From the NCBI RefSeq assembly GCF_932526225.1, contig NC_064041.1:11993315-12057314 (forward strand): a DNA stretch of 64,000 nucleotides. The letters are read 5' to 3'. A program made the translations under genes and the position numbers. Below the pieces are notes generated by a model. It did no database searches. It saw only the letters and a list, made by a program, of their open reading frames with translations, and was not told the origin of the DNA. Positions within the stretch are counted from its first letter, which is position 1. The number at the start of each line of letters is the position of its first letter. Shown here piece after piece: positions 1 to 7,744 of the stretch. Origin of the DNA: Nematostella vectensis. Taxonomy: Eukaryota; Cnidaria; Anthozoa; Actiniaria; Edwardsiidae.

Positions 1-155
1 ACGTTTGCGAACGTTTACGACCGCGATTTTGATTACAATACGGTCGCTGAGTATGCCTGAATTGTCTATAGATCGAGTTGAGAACGCATACAACTGAGGG
101 ATTTCTTTAGCTTAGACAATGACCAACCTGCACTAACTTTTTCTTTATAGTTTAG
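1..155. other. 5S 3' flank spacer
   Basis: No gene recognised. It holds a 10-bp tandem duplication with one mismatch (ACGTTTGCGA at 1-10, ACGTTTACGA at 11-20) and a 6-bp inverted repeat, CGACCG at 18-23 with CGGTCG at 41-46. A T5 run on plus lies at 138-142. Confidence 0.8.
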
Positions 156-174
156 AAAAAAAATGAAAAAGAAA
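156..174 (-). terminator. Pol III terminator of 5S
   Basis: Directly after the 5S 3' end on the minus strand comes TTTC, then T5 (170-166), CA, then T8 (163-156). A run of four or more T in the non-template strand is the RNA polymerase III stop signal, so T5 is the first terminator and T8 a backup. The same two tracts follow every complete 5S copy that I checked. Confidence 0.93.
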
Positions 175-234
175 TGCCTACAGCACGCGGTATTCCCAGG
201 CGGTCACCCATCCAAGTACTAACCGCGCCCAATC

Positions 235-265
<31 letters not shown>

Positions 266-293
266 GTGTTTTCTCGATGGTATGGCCGTAGAC
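175..293 (-). rRNA. 5S ribosomal RNA (A1, reference copy)
   Basis: Structural RNA of the large ribosomal subunit, transcribed by RNA polymerase III. The 119-nt minus-strand product starts GTCTACGGCC and ends GCTGTAGGCA. It folds as expected: helix I pairs nt 1-9 with 110-118 (with G-U pairs), helix II includes TCGAG 17-21 with CTCGA 57-61, and helix III pairs CGGT 29-32 with ACCG 45-48, leaving A49 and A50 bulged. The internal control region is recognisable: the A-box near nt 50-64 and the C-box near 80-97, with the conserved GTTAGTACTTGGATGGGTGA at nt 71-90. The sequence is of metazoan type and close to invertebrate 5S genes. A TATA box sits upstream and a T-run terminator downstream, so this looks like a functional gene. 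It is transcribed divergently from U2. Confidence 0.98.
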
Positions 294-318
294 GAAAGAT
301 CTCGGTGATATTTTAGAC

Positions 319-325
319 TTTTATA
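319..325 (-). promoter_or_regulatory. TATA box of 5S
   Basis: TATAAAA on minus, spanning -32 to -26 from the 5S start at 293. Several invertebrate and fungal 5S genes use an upstream TATA-like element near -30 in addition to the internal promoter. Its spacing here is right for TBP/TFIIIB placement. Function is inferred. Confidence 0.75.
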
Positions 326-492
326 GCGGTGCGGTGAGAACGTACGCACGCACTAGCGCGGTAAAAATGTCTCATTGCACTCGCAAAGACGCTGTATCAA
401 GCGAATACTGCTCGTACGTGATAGCACTACGTTCATGACTGATCATCACATGTGATCTTAGGAGGCAGAAGGGCCTAAAACCGAGTCCGTCA

Positions 493-507
493 CCCACATG
501 GCGGAGG
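493..507 (+). promoter_or_regulatory. PSE of U2
   Basis: CCCACATGGCGGAGG, at -58 to -44 of U2. It matches 13 of 15 positions of the element at the equivalent distance before U1, and these are flanks with otherwise little similarity. Position and sharing are what is expected of a proximal sequence element bound by SNAPc. There is no TATA box at -30, which fits RNA polymerase II snRNA genes. Confidence 0.82.
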
Positions 508-550
508 CCTAGAATGATAAACGCTCCCTGTAGTCCGAGCCAGATTCTGC

Positions 551-737
551 ATCGCTTCTCGGCCTTTTGGCTAAGATCAAGTGTAGTATCTGTTCTTATC
601 AGCTTAATATCTGATACGCTGCTCATTGAGTAGCTCATATATTAAACTGATTTTTGGAAACTGGCTGTGGAATAAGCGGCTTGCTGCGTCCCAGCCACGG
701 GTTGTCTCGGTATTGCACTACCTCCGAGTACGGCCCC
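551..737 (+). ncRNA. U2 snRNA (A1, reference copy)
   Basis: Spliceosomal RNA that pairs with the intron branch point. The 5' end ATCGCTTCTCGGCC is the universal U2 start and fixes the 5' boundary. Seen in order: stem I (CGGCCTTTTGGCTAAG), branch-point recognition GTAGTA at 583-588, stem IIa (GCTGCTC with GAGTAGC), Sm site ATTTTTGG at 650-657, stem III, and stem-loop IV with the loop TATTGCACTACC at 711-722, the binding site of U2B''/U2A'. The length of about 187 nt matches the metazoan U2 (188 nt in human). The 3' end is set by comparison and is uncertain by several nucleotides, because a hairpin follows at 738-753. A PSE lies upstream, so the gene is probably active and transcribed by Pol II. 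Confidence 0.97.
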
Positions 738-753
738 CTTCCCTTTCGGGAAG
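738..753 (+). other. Perfect hairpin immediately 3' of U2
   Basis: CTTCCC (738-743), loop TTTC (744-747), GGGAAG (748-753): a perfect 6-bp stem with a 4-nt loop. It is not part of the conserved U2 fold as known in animals. It could belong to a 3'-extended precursor and mark 3' processing, or could be an extra 3' domain of U2 in this lineage. Present in each unit. Confidence 0.6.
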
Positions 754-936
754 ACACATTCAAGCAACACCTCGAGCATCATTTACGTGCTGTTCATGCG
801 AGCTATAGCGGGAGAGATCAATAAGAGACAGGATCGTCATTAAGACGACGGGTCATAATCACCGCGATGCACCGTTCCCACATGGAGGATGAAATCAGCC
901 GGGGACAGTCGGTGTACAGGGACGCCAAATAAACTC
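754..936. other. U2-U1 spacer with U1 promoter
   Basis: No gene recognised. A TCAAG motif at 760-764 recurs after U1 at 1114-1118 and could be a 3' box. A 5-bp inverted repeat, TCGTC 834-838 with GACGA 844-848, lies about 100 bp before U1. The PSE of U1 is at 877-891. Confidence 0.75.
877..891 (+). promoter_or_regulatory. PSE of U1
   Basis: CCCACATGGAGGATG at -60 to -46 of U1. It shares the exact core CCCACATGG and 13 of 15 positions with the U2 element at nearly the same distance. No TATA box follows. The shared core is direct observation; SNAPc binding is inferred. Confidence 0.82.
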
Positions 937-1027
937 ATACTTACCTGACGCGGGAGGTTTACCGTGATCACCAAGGCGGTCCTCTCAGGGTGAGGCCCTC
1001 TCATTGCACTTCGATTGGGTTGACCCC

Positions 1028-1059
<32 letters not shown>

Positions 1060-1065
1060 TATAAT

Positions 1066-1102
<37 letters not shown>
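937..1102 (+). ncRNA. U1 snRNA (A1, reference copy)
   Basis: Spliceosomal RNA that recognises the 5' splice site. It starts ATACTTACCTG, whose ACTTACCTG (939-947) is the complement of the 5' splice-site consensus. Stem-loop I carries GATCACCAAGG at 966-976 (U1-70K site; human has GATCACGAAGG). Stem-loop II carries ATTGCACTTCG from 1003 (U1A site). The stretch TGACCCCTGCGATTACCCC and then AAATGTGGG follows the animal U1 closely. The Sm site is AATTTCTGG at 1063-1071. Stem-loop IV has a GGGGAC/GTCCCC stem closed by a TTCG loop. Length of about 166 nt compares with 164 in human. The gene lies 199 bp after U2 in the same direction with its own PSE. Confidence 0.97.
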
Positions 1103-1702
1103 AACAATACGAATCAAGTGTAATCACAACACAATCACAACGAGCGACTCGTGAAGCACGGACTTCACACCGCTTGTAATCAGTCAACTATTGTAAAATT
1201 TCTAACTTCTAATAGCGAACAACTTGCTCTCACATTACCGTCATGGTGGGCAGAGGCTTTAGTCGTGTTTGGTCTGCATTCTAGCGGTGTTTTTGCGATG
1301 AAACGAGCGAAGGTGAGCTGTGTTTTGATCAGTTGTTGCTAACCGGCGATGAAAGTTCAGTGCGACTGTTTCGTCACTAAAATAGAACAGTGGAATACGC
1401 GCGCTGCTTTGCAACCTTCGCGCTTTATTATAGTGAGTGAAAACATGATCTCGAAAAGCATTTATTTGGACAAGGTTTACGCTATGAATGGCATCTCAGC
1501 TTGTATGAGATGCTAGCTGAGTAATGTTCGTGTTCACTCGCGGTGTAAACGCGCGACCAATGCGATAATACTGCGCACTTTCTCTCATAGTATTTTACTG
1601 CATTGAGAGACATTTCCTATGCGAGTACTAACGCTCTTACAGGCTTTCACAATCCACTGATCTGATCGCTTGTAATATTATGACTCTACTTGAATCTGCT
1701 GA
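1103..1702. other. 600-bp spacer after U1, no recognised gene
   Basis: No tRNA, snRNA or protein gene recognised on either strand. It holds a 9-bp direct repeat AATCACAAC at 1122-1130 and 1133-1141; inverted repeats at 1151-1168 (GTGAAG/CTTCAC), 1491-1513 (8-bp stem GCATCTCA/TGAGATGC) and 1581-1610 (TCTCTCA/TGAGAGA with an inner AGTA/TACT stem); and a PSE-like match on minus at 1250-1238. Reading frames of up to 63 codons here have non-ATG starts and no other support. Confidence 0.8.
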
Positions 1703-1876
1703 ACGTTTGCGAACGTTTACGACCGCGATTTTGATTACAATACGGTCGCTGAGTATGCCTGAATTGTCTATAGATCGAGTTGAGAACGCATACAACTGAG
1801 GGATTTCTTTAGCTTAGACAATGACCAACCTGCACTAACTTTTTCTTTATAGTTTAGAAAAAAAATGAAAAAGAAA

Positions 1877-1936
1877 TGCCTACAGCACGCGGTATTCCCA
1901 GGCGGTCACCCATCCAAGTACTAACCGCGCCCAATC

Positions 1937-1967
<31 letters not shown>

Positions 1968-1995
1968 GTGTTTTCTCGATGGTATGGCCGTAGAC
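1877..1995 (-). rRNA. 5S rRNA, unit A2
   Basis: Matches the 175-293 copy by eye. Confidence 0.98.
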
Positions 1996-2252
1996 GAAAG
2001 ATCTCGGTGATATTTTAGACTTTTATAGCGGTGCGGTGAGAACGTACGCACGCACTAGCGCGGTAAAAATGTCTCATTGCACTCGCAAAGACGCTGTATC
2101 AAGCGAATACTGCTCGTACGTGATAGCACTACGTTCATGACTGATCATCACATGTGATCTTAGGAGGCAGAAGGGCCTAAAACCGAGTCCGTCACCCACA
2201 TGGCGGAGGCCTAGAATGATAAACGCTCCCTGTAGTCCGAGCCAGATTCTGC

Positions 2253-2439
2253 ATCGCTTCTCGGCCTTTTGGCTAAGATCAAGTGTAGTATCTGTTCTTA
2301 TCAGCTTAATATCTGATACGCTGCTCATTGAGTAGCTCATATATTAAACTGATTTTTGGAAACTGGCTGTGGAATAAGCGGCTTGCTGCGTCCCAGCCAC
2401 GGGTTGTCTCGGTATTGCACTACCTCCGAGTACGGCCCC
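2253..2439 (+). ncRNA. U2 snRNA, unit A2
   Basis: Matches the 551-737 copy by eye. Confidence 0.97.
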
Positions 2440-2638
2440 CTTCCCTTTCGGGAAGACACATTCAAGCAACACCTCGAGCATCATTTACGTGCTGTTCATG
2501 CGAGCTATAGCGGGAGAGATCAATAAGAGACAGGATCGTCATTAAGACGACGGGTCATAATCACCGCGATGCACCGTTCCCACATGGAGGATGAAATCAG
2601 CCGGGGACAGTCGGTGTACAGGGACGCCAAATAAACTC

Positions 2639-2729
2639 ATACTTACCTGACGCGGGAGGTTTACCGTGATCACCAAGGCGGTCCTCTCAGGGTGAGGCCC
2701 TCTCATTGCACTTCGATTGGGTTGACCCC

Positions 2730-2761
<32 letters not shown>

Positions 2762-2767
2762 TATAAT

Positions 2768-2804
<37 letters not shown>
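2639..2804 (+). ncRNA. U1 snRNA, unit A2
   Basis: Matches the 937-1102 copy by eye. Confidence 0.97.
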
Positions 2805-3578
2805 AACAATACGAATCAAGTGTAATCACAACACAATCACAACGAGCGACTCGTGAAGCACGGACTTCACACCGCTTGTAATCAGTCAACTATTGTAAAA
2901 TTTCTAACTTCTAATAGCGAACAACTTGCTCTCACATTACCGTCATGGTGGGCAGAGGCTTTAGTCGTGTTTGGTCTGCATTCTAGCGGTGTTTTTGCGA
3001 TGAAACGAGCGAAGGTGAGCTGTGTTTTGATCAGTTGTTGCTAACCGGCGATGAAAGTTCAGTGCGACTGTTTCGTCACTAAAATAGAACAGTGGAATAC
3101 GCGCGCTGCTTTGCAACCTTCGCGCTTTATTATAGTGAGTGAAAACATGATCTCGAAAAGCATTTATTTGGACAAGGTTTACGCTATGAATGGCATCTCA
3201 GCTTGTATGAGATGCTAGCTGAGTAATGTTCGTGTTCACTCGCGGTGTAAACGCGCGACCAATGCGATAATACTGCGCACTTTCTCTCATAGTATTTTAC
3301 TGCATTGAGAGACATTTCCTATGCGAGTACTAACGCTCTTACAGGCTTTCACAATCCACTGATCTGATCGCTTGTAATATTATGACTCTACTTGAATCTG
3401 CTGAACGTTTGCGAACGTTTACGACCGCGATTTTGATTACAATACGGTCGCTGAGTATGCCTGAATTGTCTATAGATCGAGTTGAGAACGCATACAACTG
3501 AGGGATTTCTTTAGCTTAGACAATGACCAGCCTGCACTAACTTTTTCTTTATAGTTTAGAAAAAAAATGAAAAAGAAA

Positions 3579-3638
3579 TGCCTACAGCACGCGGTATTCC
3601 CAGGCGGTCACCCATCCAAGTACTAACCGCGCCCAATC

Positions 3639-3669
<31 letters not shown>

Positions 3670-3697
3670 GTGTTTTCTCGATGGTATGGCCGTAGAC
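3579..3697 (-). rRNA. 5S rRNA, unit A3
   Basis: Gene matches the reference; its 3' flank carries A to G at 3530, beyond the T-run terminator. Confidence 0.98.
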
Positions 3698-3954
3698 GAA
3701 AGATCTCGGTGATATTTTAGACTTTTATAGCGGTGCGGTGAGAACGTACGCACGCACTAGCGCGGTAAAAATGTCTCATTGCACTCGCAAAGACGCTGTA
3801 TCAAGCGAATACTGCTCGTACGTGATAGCACTACGTTCATGACTGATCATCACATGTGATCTTAGGAGGCAGAAGGGCCTAAAACCGAGTCCGTCACCCA
3901 CATGGCGGAGGCCTAGAATGATAAACGCTCCCTGTAGTCCGAGCCAGATTCTGC

Positions 3955-4141
3955 ATCGCTTCTCGGCCTTTTGGCTAAGATCAAGTGTAGTATCTGTTCT
4001 TATCAGCTTAATATCTGATACGCTGCTCATTGAGTAGCTCATATATTAAACTGATTTTTGGAAACTGGCTGTGGAATAAGCGGCTTGCTGCGTCCCAGCC
4101 ACGGGTTGTCTCGGTATTGCACTACCTCCGAGTACGGCCCC
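3955..4141 (+). ncRNA. U2 snRNA, unit A3
   Basis: Matches the reference U2 by eye. Confidence 0.97.
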
Positions 4142-4340
4142 CTTCCCTTTCGGGAAGACACATTCAAGCAACACCTCGAGCATCATTTACGTGCTGTTCA
4201 TGCGAGCTATAGCGGGAGAGATCAATAAGAGACAGGATCGTCATTAAGACGACGGGTCATAATCACCGCGATGCACCGTTCCCACATGGAGGATGAAATC
4301 AGCCGGGGACAGTCGGTGTACAGGGACGCCAAATAAACTC

Positions 4341-4431
4341 ATACTTACCTGACGCGGGAGGTTTACCGTGATCACCAAGGCGGTCCTCTCAGGGTGAGGC
4401 CCTCTCATTGCACTTCGATTGGGTTGACCCC

Positions 4432-4463
<32 letters not shown>

Positions 4464-4469
4464 TATAAT

Positions 4470-4506
<37 letters not shown>
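4341..4506 (+). ncRNA. U1 snRNA, unit A3
   Basis: Matches the reference U1 by eye. Confidence 0.97.
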
Positions 4507-5280
4507 AACAATACGAATCAAGTGTAATCACAACACAATCACAACGAGCGACTCGTGAAGCACGGACTTCACACCGCTTGTAATCAGTCAACTATTGTAA
4601 AATTTCTAACTTCTAATAGCGAACAACTTGCTCTCACATTACCGTCATGGTGGGCAGAGGCTTTAGTCGTGTTTGGTCTGCATTCTAGCGGTGTTTTTGC
4701 GATGAAACGAGCGAAGGTGAGCTGTGTTTTGATCAGTTGTTGCTAACCGGCGATGAAAGTTCAGTGCGACTGTTTCGTCACTAAAATAGAACAGTGGAAT
4801 ACGCGCGCTGCTTTGCAACCTTCGCGCTTTATTATAGTGAGTGAAAACATGATCTCGAAAAGCATTTATTTGGACAAGGTTTACGCTATGAATGGCATCT
4901 CAGCTTGTATGAGATGCTAGCTGAGTAATGTTCGTGTTCACTCGCGGTGTAAACGCGCGACCAATGCGATAATACTGCGCACTTTCTCTCATAGTATTTT
5001 ACTGCATTGAGAGACATTTCCTATGCGAGTACTAACGCTCTTACAGGCTTTCACAATCCACTGATCTGATCGCTTGTAATATTATGACTCTACTTGAATC
5101 TGCTGAACGTTTGCGAACGTTTACGACCGCGATTTTGATTACAATACGGTCGCTGAGTATGCCTGAATTGTCTATAGATCGAGTTGAGAACGCATACAAC
5201 TGAGGGATTTCTTTAGCTTAGACAATGACCAACCTGCACTAACTTTTTCTTTATAGTTTAGAAAAAAAATGAAAAAGAAA

Positions 5281-5340
5281 TGCCTACAGCACGCGGTATT
5301 CCCAGGCGGTCACCCATCCAAGTACTAACCGCGCCCAATC

Positions 5341-5371
<31 letters not shown>

Positions 5372-5399
5372 GTGTTTTCTCGATGGTATGGCCGTAGAC
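5281..5399 (-). rRNA. 5S rRNA, unit A4
   Basis: Matches the reference 5S. Confidence 0.98.
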
Positions 5400-5656
5400 G
5401 AAAGATCTCGGTGATATTTTAGACTTTTATAGCGGTGCGGTGAGAACGTACGCACGCACTAGCGCGGTAAAAATGTCTCATTGCACTCGCAAAGACGCTG
5501 TATCAAGCGAATACTGCTCGTACGTGATAGCACTACGTTCATGACTGATCATCACATGTGATCTTAGGAGGCAGAAGGGCCTAAAACCGAGTCCGTCACC
5601 CACATGGCGGAGGCCTAGAATGATAAACGCTCCCTGTAGTCCGAGCCAGATTCTGC

Positions 5657-5843
5657 ATCGCTTCTCGGCCTTTTGGCTAAGATCAAGTGTAGTATCTGTT
5701 CTTATCAGCTTAATATCTGATACGCTGCTCATTGAGTAGCTCATATATTAAACTGATTTTTGGAAACTGGCTGTGGAATAAGCGGCTTGCTGCGTCCCAG
5801 CCACGGGTTGTCTCGGTATTGCACTACCTCCGAGTACGGCCCC
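5657..5843 (+). ncRNA. U2 snRNA, unit A4
   Basis: Matches the reference U2. Confidence 0.97.
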
Positions 5844-6042
5844 CTTCCCTTTCGGGAAGACACATTCAAGCAACACCTCGAGCATCATTTACGTGCTGTT
5901 CATGCGAGCTATAGCGGGAGAGATCAATAAGAGACAGGATCGTCATTAAGACGACGGGTCATAATCACCGCGATGCACCGTTCCCACATGGAGGATGAAA
6001 TCAGCCGGGGACAGTCGGTGTACAGGGACGCCAAATAAACTC

Positions 6043-6133
6043 ATACTTACCTGACGCGGGAGGTTTACCGTGATCACCAAGGCGGTCCTCTCAGGGTGAG
6101 GCCCTCTCATTGCACTTCGATTGGGTTGACCCC

Positions 6134-6165
<32 letters not shown>

Positions 6166-6171
6166 TATAAT

Positions 6172-6208
<37 letters not shown>
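6043..6208 (+). ncRNA. U1 snRNA, unit A4
   Basis: Matches the reference U1. Confidence 0.97.
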
Positions 6209-6982
6209 AACAATACGAATCAAGTGTAATCACAACACAATCACAACGAGCGACTCGTGAAGCACGGACTTCACACCGCTTGTAATCAGTCAACTATTGT
6301 AAAATTTCTAACTTCTAATAGCGAACAACTTGCTCTCACATTACCGTCATGGTGGGCAGAGGCTTTAGTCGTGTTTGGTCTGCATTCTAGCGGTGTTTTT
6401 GCGATGAAACGAGCGAAGGTGAGCTGTGTTTTGATCAGTTGTTGCTAACCGGCGATGAAAGTTCAGTGCGACTGTTTCGTCACTAAAATAGAACAGTGGA
6501 ATACGCGCGCTGCTTTGCAACCTTCGCGCTTTATTATAGTGAGTGAAAACATGATCTCGAAAAGCATTTATTTGGACAAGGTTTACGCTATGAATGGCAT
6601 CTCAGCTTGTATGAGATGCTAGCTGAGTAATGTTCGTGTTCACTCGCGGTGTAAACGCGCGACCAATGCGATAATACTGCGCACTTTCTCTCATAGTATT
6701 TTACTGCATTGAGAGACATTTCCTATGCGAGTACTAACGCTCTTACAGGCTTTCACAATCCACTGATCTGATCGCTTGTAATATTATGACTCTACTTGAA
6801 TCTGCTGAACGTTTGCGAACGTTTACGACCGCGATTTTGATTACAATACGGTCGCTGAGTATGCCTGAATTGTCTATAGATCGAGTTGAGAACGCATACA
6901 ACTGAGGGATTTCTTTAGCTTAGACAATGACCAACCTGCACTAACTTTTTCTTTATAGTTTAGAAAAAAAATGAAAAAGAAA

Positions 6983-7042
6983 TGCCTACAGCACGCGGTA
7001 TTCCCAGGCGGTCACCCATCCAAGTACTAACCGCGCCCAATC

Positions 7043-7073
<31 letters not shown>

Positions 7074-7101
7074 GTGTTTTCTCGATGGTATGGCCGTAGA
7101 C
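6983..7101 (-). rRNA. 5S rRNA, unit A5
   Basis: Matches the reference 5S. Confidence 0.98.
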
Positions 7102-7358
7102 GAAAGATCTCGGTGATATTTTAGACTTTTATAGCGGTGCGGTGAGAACGTACGCACGCACTAGCGCGGTAAAAATGTCTCATTGCACTCGCAAAGACGC
7201 TGTATCAAGCGAATACTGCTCGTACGTGATAGCACTACGTTCATGACTGATCATCACATGTGATCTTAGGAGGCAGAAGGGCCTAAAACCGAGTCCGTCA
7301 CCCACATGGCGGAGGCCTAGAATGATAAACGCTCCCTGTAGTCCGAGCCAGATTCTGC

Positions 7359-7545
7359 ATCGCTTCTCGGCCTTTTGGCTAAGATCAAGTGTAGTATCTG
7401 TTCTTATCAGCTTAATATCTGATACGCTGCTCATTGAGTAGCTCATATATTAAACTGATTTTTGGAAACTGGCTGTGGAATAAGCGGCTTGCTGCGTCCC
7501 AGCCACGGGTTGTCTCGGTATTGCACTACCTCCGAGTACGGCCCC
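7359..7545 (+). ncRNA. U2 snRNA, unit A5
   Basis: Matches the reference U2. Confidence 0.97.
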
Positions 7546-7744
7546 CTTCCCTTTCGGGAAGACACATTCAAGCAACACCTCGAGCATCATTTACGTGCTG
7601 TTCATGCGAGCTATAGCGGGAGAGATCAATAAGAGACAGGATCGTCATTAAGACGACGGGTCATAATCACCGCGATGCACCGTTCCCACATGGAGGATGA
7701 AATCAGCCGGGGACAGTCGGTGTACAGGGACGCCAAATAAACTC

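Larger units (their letters stand above)
294..550. other. Divergent intergenic promoter region, 5S and U2
   Basis: A 257-bp stretch between the 5S start (minus) and the U2 start (plus). It holds the 5S TATA box at 319-325, a hairpin resembling the U1A-binding loop at 369-390, a perfect 12-bp palindrome ATCACATGTGAT at 445-456 (U2 -106 to -95, a distance where a distal sequence element could sit), and the U2 PSE at 493-507. No gene is recognised within it; the antisense reading frame that overlaps it and U2 looks incidental. Confidence 0.8.
1..1702 (+). repeat. Reference repeat unit (A1)
   Basis: One complete 1,702-bp unit, used here as the coordinate reference. Order: 5S (minus), U2 (plus), U1 (plus), spacer. 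The boundaries are arbitrary because the unit is cyclic. It has no long open reading frame on either strand; the longest run is 115 codons, antisense to U1. Confidence 0.98.

Noticed and set aside
320-338. TATAGCGG shared by 323-330 and 805-812
   Set aside because: An 8-bp match at unlike distances from the gene starts (U2 -228, U1 -132); expected by chance.
372-638. 88-codon ATG frame on minus, repeated in each unit
   Set aside because: It covers the U2 5' half in antisense and the U2 promoter. A G4 to A change in one U2 copy (30409) breaks it, with no sign that coding is preserved.
626-808. 60-codon frame on plus with a TTG start
   Set aside because: It lies inside U2 and its 3' flank, and the start codon is not plausible in a eukaryotic nuclear gene.
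840-1187. 115-codon open frame on minus, repeated in each unit
   Set aside because: It is antisense to U1 snRNA, has no recognisable domain, and its identity among units only reflects the DNA repeat.
1151-1342. 63-codon frame on plus with a GTG start
   Set aside because: Non-ATG start, short, no recognisable motif; the start falls on a hairpin.
1555-1576. Minus-strand GCGCAGTATTATCGCATTGG recalls the U4 snRNA 5' region
   Set aside because: Only scattered identity; the U4 stems, the conserved GCCAATGAGG-like segment and an Sm site are lacking, and no PSE is at the right distance.
1103-1702. Search for spliced-leader RNA, U4, U5, U6, minor snRNAs or tRNA
   Set aside because: 5S arrays of some animals carry spliced-leader genes, so I looked on both strands. 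I found no leader exon followed by a GT donor and Sm site, no ACAGAGA box, no U5 loop and no tRNA B-box.
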